From Flavobacteriaceae bacterium 3519-10 (GTDB lineage Bacteria; Bacteroidota; Bacteroidia; Flavobacteriales; Weeksellaceae), in NCBI GenBank assembly GCA_000023725.1, contig CP001673.1, forward strand, positions 1,684,342 to 1,748,341: a stretch of DNA of 64,000 nucleotides, given 5' to 3'. How positions within the stretch are numbered: position 1 is the stretch's first letter; each line of letters opens with the position of its first letter. Shown here in pieces: positions 53,783 through 62,328 of this stretch. The notes below the pieces were generated by a model. That model was not told the DNA's origin, made no database searches, and saw only the letters and a program-made list of their open reading frames with translations. The translations under genes and the position numbers were made by a program.

Positions 53783-54862
53783 ATGGTTATCCAAAAACTT
53801 CAACTGATTCAATTTAAAAATCATTCCCAACAAACCCTCGAATTTTCGCCGCAAATCAACTGTTTCGTGGGCAACAACGGCGTGGGAAAAACCAATGTGC
53901 TGGATGCGCTTCATTATCTTTCTGTCGGGAAAAGTTTTTTGGGAAATACCGATCTTAATAATATCCAGACTGACGGCGATTTTTTCGCAATTGAAGGCAA
54001 AATTTACGATGGCGAAAAGGAAAACATCATTAAAATCCAGATGCCGCGCGACGCTAAAAAACTCATCAAGAAAAATGATAAATCCTACGACAGGATGGCC
54101 GATCACATCGGATTTTTGCCAAGCGTGATCATTTCGCCCTATGATTCGAACCTGATTTCAGATTCAGGCGAAAGCCGACGAAAATTTCTGGACGCGATGA
54201 TCTCGCAAACCGATTCCGATTATTTATATAACCTTATTCAGTACCAAAAAACAATTCAGCAACGCAATGCTTTGCTTAAAAGTTTTGCTAAAAACAGATA
54301 TTTCGATCCCGAAAACCTTGAGATTTACAACGAACCTCTGATCAGATTCGGCACCGCTATTTTCATAAAAAGAACGGAGTTTTTAGATTCCATTTTGCCT
54401 CTGATACAAAGCTATTACAGCATTATCTCGAACGGAAACGAACAGGTAACGGTGGATTATCATTCCGATTTGAAAACCAGCAGCTTTGAGGAACTTTTAA
54501 ACGAAAATCTAGACAAAGACCGTGTCCTCACCTACACTTCAAAAGGAATTCACAAAGACGACCTTGTTTTCGAAATGAACGGAAACTCGCTTAAAAGAAC
54601 CGGCAGCCAGGGACAGCAGAAATCGTTTTTAATTGCGCTGAAACTCTCGCAAATGAACCGCATTAAAGAACTTACGGGAAAAACGCCTGTGCTTCTGTTG
54701 GACGATATTTTCGATAAACTGGACGATTCCCGCGTTTTGCAATTAATAGAACTCGTGAACCGCGAGCATTTCGGCCAGATTTTCATCACCGATACTAATA
54801 AGGAACGGACTGAGAGTGTAGTTCGGAAAATTAATGAGGAATCGAAGATTTTTGAAATATGA
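53783..54862 (+). CDS. recF: DNA replication/repair protein RecF
   Basis: 359 residues, normal length. It shows Walker A VGNNGVGKTNVLDAL (near residue 29), the ABC signature GSQGQQKSFLIAL (near 272), and Walker B PVLLLDDIFDKLD (near 300). RecF helps load RecA at single-stranded gaps, with RecO and RecR. Its stop overlaps the start of the DUF721 gene by 4 nt (ATGA), so the two are translationally coupled. dnaN and gyrB are not adjacent. Confidence 0.95.
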   Translation: MVIQKLQLIQFKNHSQQTLEFSPQINCFVGNNGVGKTNVLDALHYLSVGKSFLGNTDLNNIQTDGDFFAIEGKIYDGEKENIIKIQMPRDAKKLIKKNDKSYDRMADHIGFLPSVIISPYDSNLISDSGESRRKFLDAMISQTDSDYLYNLIQYQKTIQQRNALLKSFAKNRYFDPENLEIYNEPLIRFGTAIFIKRTEFLDSILPLIQSYYSIISNGNEQVTVDYHSDLKTSSFEELLNENLDKDRVLTYTSKGIHKDDLVFEMNGNSLKRTGSQGQQKSFLIALKLSQMNRIKELTGKTPVLLLDDIFDKLDDSRVLQLIELVNREHFGQIFITDTNKERTESVVRKINEESKIFEI

Positions 54863-55149
54863 AAAAGAAAAGAGAATTTCAGTCGTCCGAACTTGTAAAA
54901 TCCTTTGCGAGAATCTATGGTTTTGAAGACAAGCTGCTGGCTTTCGAAGTGAAAGATTTTCTGAATGAATACCTTAACGACGAACTCTTCCGCGAAATAG
55001 AAGCCGTGAATTTGGAGCAGAAGATTTTAAAGATTAAAATAAAATCGCCGATGCTTAAAAACGATTTCAGGATGAGAAAAAGCTTTTTCCTTAAAAAGTT
55101 CCAGGAGAAATTCGGCGCTGAAAATTTTAACGATCTTCAGATCTCGTAG
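54859..55149 (+). CDS. DUF721 domain-containing protein (DciA-like)
   Basis: 96 residues with the DUF721 pattern, one basic alpha/beta KH-like domain: SELVKSFARIYGFEDKLLAF at the front and MRKSFFLKKFQEKFGAENF at the end. DciA, a DUF721 protein, loads the replicative helicase in many bacteria lacking DnaC; this one keeps the small domain only. It overlaps recF by 4 nt and ends inside the 3' end of the convergent Gcr gene (23 nt overlap). Confidence 0.8.
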   Translation: MKKKREFQSSELVKSFARIYGFEDKLLAFEVKDFLNEYLNDELFREIEAVNLEQKILKIKIKSPMLKNDFRMRKSFFLKKFQEKFGAENFNDLQIS

Positions 55150-57163
55150 CCTTTTTATAATTGAGCATATCGGCGGTTTTGCCGTCGAGTTCCGAGCGGA
55201 TCGGCAGGAAAAAGCGGAAAGGATTCTTCATAAAATACCTGAAAATTTCACGGTAAATCTCTCTCAATTCATGGAAATTTATCTTTCTGGATCTGAAAGC
55301 CAGCAACATTGAAAGACCAAAACTCACAGCAAAATTGAAGAAACCAATCACGAATACGGTTATTATCGAAATCCAGACGGTGTACATATTCACCTCAAAT
55401 CCTTTACCGTAAAAGCCCAGCGCCACATTTCCGGCCGCAAAAGTAATGTGACGGATGTCCAGATCAAGTCCTAGAAAAATCCCAATCGGACCTGTAACAC
55501 CCAGAAAAATCCCGAACCAGAAATTCGAAACGATTCCCGCAGCATTTCTGGCGTAAAAATCAGACATATTCTGCGCGGTTCTTTCACCTAAAAAATAATT
55601 AAGCAGCGGATTCTTCGCGATCCGTTTCGGGATGTTGTAATATACCGAGCTGTTACCTACGTTTCCCGAAATGATACCCGATAAAAACAGGAAAAAACCC
55701 GCGATACACGCATGCAATATTGCTTTGGATTGGAACGGATCGTGGTCGCTAAGAAGTTTTGTCGCCTTCTCGGCCGCAAAATTCTGCTGGAAGATTACAT
55801 CCAAACCATAAACAATTGCGAGCGCAACCGGAAACGAAAGCAGCACATTTCCCATAAATGCGATAAACTGCGAACGAAAAACCTTCGATACAATATGCGC
55901 AAAATCTATATAATTCTCGCGTGTGTTTTCGCCTTCTGAAAGCACTTTTGCCATCGTAGCTGCCGTCATAGCAGGCTGCTTGGTCGCAAGACTGAAATTC
56001 ATCAGATAAATCATAATGAAACCCATCGCATAGTTAAAGGCAAATAAAACCGCGTGCGAAAAATCGCTTCCCGGCAACGACCCATAAAAAAGCTTAAGAA
56101 CCACAAGGCACGCGACGATAATTCCACCGCCGCTGGCCTTAAGAAACATCGAAACATAATCGCTTTTAGACGAGGTGATATAGTGCATTCCAGTCTCAGC
56201 GGTATGATTGGTGATGAGGTGAGACATCAGCGTGGTGCTGTCGGAAATAAGGTCGCGGATGTTATTTTTATGCGTTTTGTATTCGAGGATATTGAAAAAA
56301 AGCATCTTCGAATTACGCAGAACATCTTCTTTGTCATCAACTACAAGAATATTCAGGATATCCGTCATCCGGTTCAGCTGCTGACGGATTTTGATCAGCG
56401 ACTGATTAATCTTACCCGAAATGCCATATTTCTCAGAATTTTTAAATGCAAGTGTCACGAAATCAAGACACTGACCCATATAAACCTTGATCTGTTTATA
56501 CAGCATATCGCGCGAATGCAGGAAGTATCCGTGGTCTTTGGCGAAATTCTCATTCAGAACATCGAATTCATTCTGCAACGCCAGAAACGGATTATCGAAC
56601 TTTCTGTATTCGGGCACCATATTCACCACTTCAGCATCCATGGCGTTGCCGATCACGCGCCAGGCAAGGATATTCAGCGAAAACAGAAGCTCCTGTTTGG
56701 CTTTCGGACGCGAAATAAAATCGTCGATGCCAAGAAGTATAAAAAACTCATCAAGCTGGGCTTCGCTGAGATTGCGGAAATAATCGAGGTCTTTAATGGG
56801 TCTCACTGACGCCGTATCCACGAGGACCCATACAGAATTTTCGTTTTCTACCGCGGGCAGAACCTTATCCAGAAGCCGCTTCTTAAACTCAGGAAAAAAA
56901 GAATTTTCCGAGATAATATTGGCTTCGGTAAGCGAGAGATTAAACGGTTTTCCTTCGAATAAATGATTGATGTAGAAGCCGAAATTCTCTGCCACATCCG
57001 CATTCCCGCGTAAAAAGTCCAGAATTTCCTCAAAAGGGGTTCGGCGGAGATGCAGCATGAGCTCCGAAAGCGGTTCCAGGGATTTCGTTTCATTCCGGAA
57101 ACTGAAAAATTTGGAAAGTACTGTATTGAAAGTAGCTTTGTTTCGGTTATAAAAAGGCGTCAT
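55127..57163 (-). CDS. Gcr-type membrane protein (annotated in databases as site-specific recombinase)
   Basis: 678 residues. The N-terminal 330 residues are soluble and helical (MLHLRRTPFEEILDFLRGNAD, then WVLVDTASVRPIKDLDYFRNL). The C-terminal half has about seven membrane segments (GGGIIVACLVVLKLFYGSL and onward to FVIGFFNFAVSFGLSMLLAF). This matches Pfam PF10136, named after gonococcal Gcr. No integrase or resolvase catalytic motif is visible, so the name should not be read as a biochemical function. It overlaps the DUF721 gene tail-to-tail. Confidence 0.75.
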   Translation of the reverse strand: MTPFYNRNKATFNTVLSKFFSFRNETKSLEPLSELMLHLRRTPFEEILDFLRGNADVAENFGFYINHLFEGKPFNLSLTEANIISENSFFPEFKKRLLDKVLPAVENENSVWVLVDTASVRPIKDLDYFRNLSEAQLDEFFILLGIDDFISRPKAKQELLFSLNILAWRVIGNAMDAEVVNMVPEYRKFDNPFLALQNEFDVLNENFAKDHGYFLHSRDMLYKQIKVYMGQCLDFVTLAFKNSEKYGISGKINQSLIKIRQQLNRMTDILNILVVDDKEDVLRNSKMLFFNILEYKTHKNNIRDLISDSTTLMSHLITNHTAETGMHYITSSKSDYVSMFLKASGGGIIVACLVVLKLFYGSLPGSDFSHAVLFAFNYAMGFIMIYLMNFSLATKQPAMTAATMAKVLSEGENTRENYIDFAHIVSKVFRSQFIAFMGNVLLSFPVALAIVYGLDVIFQQNFAAEKATKLLSDHDPFQSKAILHACIAGFFLFLSGIISGNVGNSSVYYNIPKRIAKNPLLNYFLGERTAQNMSDFYARNAAGIVSNFWFGIFLGVTGPIGIFLGLDLDIRHITFAAGNVALGFYGKGFEVNMYTVWISIITVFVIGFFNFAVSFGLSMLLAFRSRKINFHELREIYREIFRYFMKNPFRFFLPIRSELDGKTADMLNYKKATRSEDR

Positions 57164-57178
57164 CGCTACAAAGATAAA

Positions 57179-57823
57179 TTATTTCAGGCTTACGTTATTC
57201 ATTTGCCTCATAATCCAGCGGTGCTTCTTCTGCAGATACGCAGACGGGTTTTTCGGGTCGTGCTTTTTGGGGTTTGGAAGAATGGTGGCAATCCACGCAG
57301 CCTCGCTTTTGGTAAGGTCTTTCGCGCTTTTATTGAAATAATAGTCGGCTGCTGCTTCAACGCCGAAAACTCCACGGCCCATTTCAATTGAATTGAGATA
57401 ACGCTCGAGGATCACGTCTTTGCCCCAAACCAATTCGATGATGAAAGTGTACACAGTTTCTAGGCCTTTCCGTAACCAGGACCGGCCTTGCCACAGGAAT
57501 ACGTTTTTTGCCGTCTGTTGCGAAATTGTGCTGCCGCCACGCAGTTTTTTTCCGTCCTGATTGCTTTTCATCGCTTTCTCAATTGCCTTATAATCGAAAC
57601 CGTTGTGCGAATAAAACGCCTGATCTTCTGAAGCGATCACGGCTTTTTTCACATGGCTGCCCATTTCGTCGTAAGAAATATAATCGCGTTTGAGTTTACC
57701 GAAATCAAGGATGCCGCCAATTTGGGTTACCGTGATGGGCGGGTTGAAAAATTTGCCCCAAACAATAAACAGAATGTTGGCAAGAACGATTACGTAAATC
57801 AGTTTTTTGAGTTTTTTCCACAT
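57179..57823 (-). CDS. mtgA: Monofunctional biosynthetic peptidoglycan transglycosylase
   Basis: 214 residues: one N-terminal membrane helix (LIYVIVLANILFIVWG), then a GT51 domain. The catalytic glutamate is in VIASEDQAFYSHNGFDYKAI (near residue 65), with GGSTISQQTAKNVFLW (near 97) and VWGKDVILERYLNSIEMGRG (near 135). It polymerises lipid II glycan chains and has no transpeptidase domain. The start is the ATG at 57823; a TTG at 57832 adds three residues. Confidence 0.94.
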   Translation of the reverse strand: MWKKLKKLIYVIVLANILFIVWGKFFNPPITVTQIGGILDFGKLKRDYISYDEMGSHVKKAVIASEDQAFYSHNGFDYKAIEKAMKSNQDGKKLRGGSTISQQTAKNVFLWQGRSWLRKGLETVYTFIIELVWGKDVILERYLNSIEMGRGVFGVEAAADYYFNKSAKDLTKSEAAWIATILPNPKKHDPKNPSAYLQKKHRWIMRQMNNVSLK

Positions 57824-57870
57824 AAGAGGCAATCTGAGGCAGGTTTTTTAGAGCCGCAAAAATAAGGATA

Positions 57871-58917
57871 TTATTTAAGTGCTTTGAGGTAAGTTAACTG
57901 ATAATTAGGCAAAAGATCAGGGTGAAAAATGCGTATGTAATCTGTCAGCACCAGATCCGCACGCACCACTCCGCTCTCGAAATAATCATTCGACTTACCC
58001 CGTTCCCGGCCGCTTACCGTGAATAGTTTACCGTTATTGTAGACATTCATCTTTGCGTAATTCGGGTTGATCTGAAGCAGTTCTTTTTTGCTTCGGTGGT
58101 TACCGACGTTAACCCAAAACTCAGCACTTTCAGCTTTTGCAAAAACCTCTTCGAAACTGACGGGAACCGCTTTAGAATCTGGATTTTCGGCATTGATGTA
58201 CTGCGCGTTTGCATCGGCGATAAAAGTTGCAAGGTTTGATTGTCCGCCCGGCAAAAACCATTGATTTCCGTACATTTCGTTTGCGAGGACAACAGGTTTT
58301 GTAGCTTCTTTTTTACTTAAATTCTTAAGGAAATCGTAAGAAGCCCGAATTTCATTAAACCGTGAAGCAGCGCCTTCGTAATTGCCCAAAAGTTTACCGA
58401 AAACCAACAGATATTTCGATTTTTCTAGCGGATTCTGCTCAAGATATTCATCGAGAAAAATAATTTCGACGCCATTCTTTCTAACTAAGTCATAAGTATT
58501 ATCGAAGCTTGCGACGTAATTGGTAAAAATAACATCTGGTTTTAACGCAATGATTTTTTCTACATCATATTTCTGCTCGTTTCCAATATTCTGAATAACT
58601 CCTGAAGAAATTAGATCTTTAACTTTCTGTGAATAAATATATTCCGGACTGGAAATACCGATAATTTTATTTTCCAAACCAAGCTCTGTAAAATAGCCAA
58701 CCAAACTTGCATTCAATAAAATCACTTTTTTGTAGGGTAATGTAGAAGCGCTAATGTTGTAAGTGAATTTTCCCGATCTTAATTTAAAACCGTCCGGATA
58801 AGGTTGAATTTGAACGTGATGAGAAATCTTTTCCCATTTTGCGGGATTAACCTGTTGTTCTTTTTTACAGCAAATCAAAGAAAAAACTGTAAAAACTAAT
58901 AAAAATTGCCATTTCAT
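57871..58917 (-). CDS. ABC transporter substrate-binding lipoprotein (BtuF/FepB-like)
   Basis: 348 residues with a lipoprotein signal (FTVFSLICC, Cys near residue 17). The binding fold is that of siderophore/B12-type proteins: VILLNASLVGYFTELGLENKIIGI (near 65), ALKPDVIFTNY (near 120) and the C-terminal SGVVRADLVLTDYIRIFHPDLL (near 315). It delivers iron chelates, haem or cobalamin to an inner-membrane permease. No permease gene is adjacent. A cobalamin role would suit nrdJ at 43895 but is inference. Confidence 0.85.
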   Translation of the reverse strand: MKWQFLLVFTVFSLICCKKEQQVNPAKWEKISHHVQIQPYPDGFKLRSGKFTYNISASTLPYKKVILLNASLVGYFTELGLENKIIGISSPEYIYSQKVKDLISSGVIQNIGNEQKYDVEKIIALKPDVIFTNYVASFDNTYDLVRKNGVEIIFLDEYLEQNPLEKSKYLLVFGKLLGNYEGAASRFNEIRASYDFLKNLSKKEATKPVVLANEMYGNQWFLPGGQSNLATFIADANAQYINAENPDSKAVPVSFEEVFAKAESAEFWVNVGNHRSKKELLQINPNYAKMNVYNNGKLFTVSGRERGKSNDYFESGVVRADLVLTDYIRIFHPDLLPNYQLTYLKALK

Positions 58918-58941
58918 TTCTCAAAGAAAACAAAAAAGTGT

Positions 58942-58949
58942 TATATTTG
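58942..58949 (+). promoter_or_regulatory. -7 box (TATATTTG) of tRNA-Arg
   Basis: Exact match ending 13 nt before the tRNA. Confidence 0.55.
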
Positions 58950-58962
58950 CAAACCGAAAAAC

Positions 58963-59036
58963 GGCCTCGTGGCGCAACTGAATAGCGCATCTGATTACGG
59001 CTCAGAAGGTTACTGGTTTGAATCCAGTCGAGGTCA
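58963..59036 (+). tRNA. tRNA-Arg (anticodon ACG)
   Basis: Acceptor GGCCTCG / CGAGGTC (one G-T pair) with discriminator A. The anticodon stem TCTGA / TCAGA encloses TTACGGC, giving ACG, whose A34 needs TadA for inosine. T arm GGTTTGAATCC. No CCA is encoded. Confidence 0.95.
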
Positions 59037-59038
59037 CT

Positions 59039-59068
59039 AAAATCCTGCATTTACTGCAGGATTTTTTA
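59039..59068. terminator. Terminator of tRNA-Arg
   Basis: AATCCTGCA / TGCAGGATT with a 5-nt loop and a T run. It overlaps the end of the convergent SH3 gene. Confidence 0.85.
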
Positions 59069-59850
59069 ATTTAGACGTAGCCCGCTTCCGTCCCAGACAT
59101 ATATAGTTTCCGATACCGAACTCTCTTCCGAACCATTGTCGGTATTCTGGTCTGATGATTCCTTTTTAATTTTAAGAATGCTGCTTCCACTGCCCGGACT
59201 TTGGGGAAAATGTAAGGTTTCACGGTGCGAAAAATAGGGCTGCTCTACGGTTTTGAGCAATGGAAGCATGATGAGTTCCTTGCTTTTAGTCACCAGCATA
59301 TTCTGTTCATACGTAACCGTCTGATTTTGATGCGCGGTACCCGTAACCTTGATAGTAAGCAGAACATTTTTGAGGTTCCGGTGATTTCCTAACGAAATTT
59401 TAGAGGAAGAGAAAGCGTCTGCTGCAAATTCGAAATCATTTTCAGCAACAAGAATCCTGTTTTCATAAACTTTTACGGCAGCGCGGCTATTGGCTGTTTC
59501 CGGTTTTTTACATAATATTTACCAAACAACACCTGAAAATTTCCTGATTCAGCCATCGCAAAAGCGAGTGCATCCGCACGAACGTAACCTTTCTTTTTCT
59601 GCTTTCCGGCCTGATAAGATACGCTGAACCAGTCGGCTGCAGTTTGCTCCTCATCAACGGAGATCTGCACCACTCTGTTGGACGCAAGCGAATCGTTTAC
59701 TGAGGCATCCTGCGCCGGTGCACTGTATACTTTTGCGTAAGTCGGGAAAATCCGTGTAGTGGCATTCTTAGTTTCGGATGGCAATTTTTGCGCAATTGCA
59801 TAGCTGATGGGCAAACCTAAAAAGGCCAGCACTAAATAAAATTTCATCAT
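59066..59850 (-). pseudogene. Exported SH3-domain protein, split by a frame change at a slippery heptamer
   Basis: The first frame (from 59850) has a signal peptide (YLVLAFLGLPISYAIAQ), then an SH3-like region (ARIFPTYAKVYSAPAQDASVN region and KKGYVRADALAFAMAESGNF) and stops at 59473. The -1 frame continues after AAAAAAC (59503-59509): PETANSRAAVKVYENRILVAENDFEF, then LLTIKVTGTAHQNQTVTYEQN, to SETIYVWDGSGLRLN at 59066. The heptamer A-AAA-AAC is in exact phase for -1 slippage, so either a base is missing from the A run or the gene uses programmed frameshifting. The joined product has about 260 residues. Confidence 0.65.
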
Positions 59851-59921
59851 TTATTGTGTTTTTGGTGCAACTAAGATATTAATTTACACGCGCCTGACGA
59901 GCATTTTATTGCACGGACTTC

Positions 59922-59952
59922 AAATAAAAAAAACACTGAGTTCATCAGTGTT
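59922..59952 (-). terminator. Terminator of the M23 peptidase gene
   Basis: AACACTGA / TCAGTGTT stem with a 5-nt loop and an A run that reads as a U run for minus-strand transcripts. Confidence 0.75.
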
Positions 59953-59964
59953 CTTTATGCTTAA

Positions 59965-60879
59965 TTACAAATTCAGAAATAGTTTGGGGTTAACCGGCGT
60001 GTTGTTTTTGTGAACTTCGTAATGCAGATGTGGCCCTGTGGAACGTCCCGAATTTCCTGATTTGGCAATCACCTGGTTTACATTTATAACGTCGTTTGCT
60101 TTTACGCTGATTGTTGAAAGATGACCATACAGCGTTGCTAAGCCATTGCCGTGTGCTACAATTACGCAGTTTCCGTAGCCGCCTTTCGCACCCGCAAAGA
60201 TTACTTTTCCTTTCGCAGCAGCACGTACATCGGTTCCATAAGCCACGGCGAAGTCCATTCCCTTATGAAACTGTATTACGGGTTTCTTCTCAGCTGAAGT
60301 TTTCTCCGGCGAATTATTCTTTACAGGCGAACTGATCACAATTCCTAAACTGTCTTTTTCTACAGCCTTAGCCGCCAACGTTGTTTTTGAAATCGGCGTT
60401 GCAGAAGCAAACATCACATTTGGTGGCGGAATCGGATTTACGCGCTTACCAAAGTTTGAAGAGATATAACCATCAGTAGGCACACCAAGCGGAACCTGTT
60501 GAAGTTTGGTCTGCAAATCCATCAGATATTGGCTGTAACGGTTGGTTTGCTTGGCTAGATAAACAGCATTTGAAATACTGTCCTGCGCAAGCGTTGAAAT
60601 TTTAGCGTCGGTGAGATTTTTAGAGGCCAGAAAATCGTTCAGCTCTCTAACCGTATGATCTACGAGCGCCAGATTATTTTTCATCTCTAGATAATCTACG
60701 CTGTCTCTTTGGGTGTTGATTTTCACCAAATTTACCTCGTATGATTTGTTATCGCGTTCTGAATAGAGTTTTCCGATAAACAGTGCCTGTCCGAAAACAA
60801 CCATCAGAAGTACTGCCATGATAAGGTTGATTTTTCTTTTCCCTGTAATCATATTCTTCATTCTATTTTTAAAAGCCAT
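59965..60879 (-). CDS. M23 family metallopeptidase
   Basis: 304 residues with one N-terminal membrane helix (INLIMAVLLMVVFGQALFIG), a coiled-coil stalk, and a C-terminal LytM domain. Zinc ligands: HKGMDFAVAYGTDV (HxxxD, near residue 205) and GPHLHYEVH (HxH, near 285), with VAHGNGLATLYGHLS between. It cuts peptidoglycan crosslinks or activates amidases. The start at 60879 was chosen because a -7 box (60900-60907) follows the earlier in-frame start at 60927. Confidence 0.92.
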   Translation of the reverse strand: MAFKNRMKNMITGKRKINLIMAVLLMVVFGQALFIGKLYSERDNKSYEVNLVKINTQRDSVDYLEMKNNLALVDHTVRELNDFLASKNLTDAKISTLAQDSISNAVYLAKQTNRYSQYLMDLQTKLQQVPLGVPTDGYISSNFGKRVNPIPPPNVMFASATPISKTTLAAKAVEKDSLGIVISSPVKNNSPEKTSAEKKPVIQFHKGMDFAVAYGTDVRAAAKGKVIFAGAKGGYGNCVIVAHGNGLATLYGHLSTISVKANDVINVNQVIAKSGNSGRSTGPHLHYEVHKNNTPVNPKLFLNL

Positions 60880-60899
60880 TATGTTTAAATTTAAGGTTG

Positions 60900-60907
60900 C
60901 AAAATTA
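60900..60907 (-). promoter_or_regulatory. -7 box (TAATTTTG) of the M23 peptidase gene
   Basis: TAnnTTTG match, 20 nt before the start at 60879. Confidence 0.5.
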
Positions 60908-61054
60908 CAAAATTTCAGACAATTCAATAATAGGTCTGAAGTTTTAAAAAAACTTTAACGGTTCCTTTGAATAAACTGTTCAGGCAAGACTCAACTCCAA
61001 AGCCTAAAAAGTACTTTCACCCAATAAATCGTTGGTTTGGATGCACACACTTTG

Positions 61055-61062
61055 TATCTTTG
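61055..61062 (+). promoter_or_regulatory. -7 box (TATCTTTG) of gpsA
   Basis: Match with a TTG at 61032-61034 (20-nt spacer), 20 nt before the start codon. Confidence 0.5.
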
Positions 61063-61082
61063 TTCATTAAGTTCAAACATTA

Positions 61083-62090
61083 ATGGCAAAAAGGGAGACC
61101 GAACCGGAAAAAGTAATTGGCGTGATCGGAAGTGGCAGTTTTGCAACCGCGATCGTAAAAATGCTCGCAGAAAACAGTAAATCTGTACACTGGTGTGTCC
61201 GCAACGAATTCGTTAAAGGCGCCATCGAACTTCGGCATCACAACCCCACTTACCTCACCGCCGTAAAGTTCAATGTAAAAAACCTTCGGCTGACGACGGA
61301 TGTGAATGAGTTGGTTTCGGCCTGCGACATCGTGGTGCTTGCAACACCTTCGATCTATCTTTCCGATTCTTTGGAAAAGATGACCTGCGATTACAGCGGA
61401 AAGATTTTCGTGTCTGCGATTAAGGGAATTGTACCGAAGGTGAATGATGTTGTCGCCCATTACCTCCGCGATGAATTTAAGATTGGCTTCCGCAGCCAGG
61501 CGGTAATTGCAGGACCTTGCCACGCCGAAGAAGTCGCGATGGAAAGGCTTTCTTACGTCACCATCGCGACCATCAAAGAAAACCAGAAGATACTGAGCCG
61601 CAAGTTTGCGTCACATTTTATAAAGGTGAACTGTTCGGCCGATATTCTGGGGAATGAGTACAGCGCTATTCTTAAAAATATATATGCCGTGGGTGCCGGA
61701 ATTGCGAGTGGCCTTGGATACGGCGATAACTTTACAGCCGTTTTCGTAACCAATGCGATCCGCGAGATGGAAGTTTTTCTTGAAGAAATACACGAAATGC
61801 CACGCGACGTTAATGAAAGTGCATATCTGGGTGACCTTCTGGTAACTGCCTATTCACTTTTCTCGCGTAACCGCAGTTTGGGAAACCTCATTGGTAAAGG
61901 CTACACCGTGAAATCCGCGATACAATCGATGAACATGATTGCTGAAGGTTATTACGCCGCAGATTCAATTTACAAAACATCGCAGGAAAAAAAGATGAAC
62001 ACACCAATAATTGATGCTGTTTACCGGATATTATACGAAGAAAAAAACGCAGAGCAGGAATTTAAGAATCTTACGAAAGTACTGAATTAA
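61083..62090 (+). CDS. gpsA: NAD(P)-dependent glycerol-3-phosphate dehydrogenase
   Basis: 335 residues, normal length. It makes sn-glycerol 3-phosphate from DHAP for phospholipids. The Rossmann motif GVIGSGSFATAIVKML starts near residue 13. SAIKGIVPKVNDVVAHYL and IAGPCHAEEVAMERLSYV follow, then the catalytic lysine in ILKNIYAVGAGIASGLGYGDN (near residue 197). A small membrane protein gene follows on the same strand. Confidence 0.95.
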   Translation: MAKRETEPEKVIGVIGSGSFATAIVKMLAENSKSVHWCVRNEFVKGAIELRHHNPTYLTAVKFNVKNLRLTTDVNELVSACDIVVLATPSIYLSDSLEKMTCDYSGKIFVSAIKGIVPKVNDVVAHYLRDEFKIGFRSQAVIAGPCHAEEVAMERLSYVTIATIKENQKILSRKFASHFIKVNCSADILGNEYSAILKNIYAVGAGIASGLGYGDNFTAVFVTNAIREMEVFLEEIHEMPRDVNESAYLGDLLVTAYSLFSRNRSLGNLIGKGYTVKSAIQSMNMIAEGYYAADSIYKTSQEKKMNTPIIDAVYRILYEEKNAEQEFKNLTKVLN

Positions 62091-62166
62091 ACTGCCGCGC
62101 AAGCCCTGAGTACCGTACGTGGCACAAAAATAGCATTGCTGAATTTAACATTAAAAAAATAAAGCT

Positions 62167-62328
62167 ATGGAAAATTCTAACAGAAATAAACCCGGTAAAT
62201 TTATGATCGCGGCCATCGCGCTGCTTATACTGGTAATTATTTCTTACCTGGTTGTGATTCAGTTATTCCCGAATTTCTTTATGACACTGCCTTCCGGCGC
62301 TGCACAGCCTGTTGACGCTAGACCTTAG
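62167..62328 (+). CDS. 53-residue single-pass membrane protein
   Basis: A short polar start (MENSNRNKPGKF), one hydrophobic helix (MIAAIALLILVIISYLVVIQLF) and a short tail ending PVDARP. Small proteins like this are common in Bacteroidota and have no known role. The gene lies 76 nt after gpsA and overlaps the 3' end of mtaB on the other strand by 11 nt. Confidence 0.45.
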   Translation: MENSNRNKPGKFMIAAIALLILVIISYLVVIQLFPNFFMTLPSGAAQPVDARP

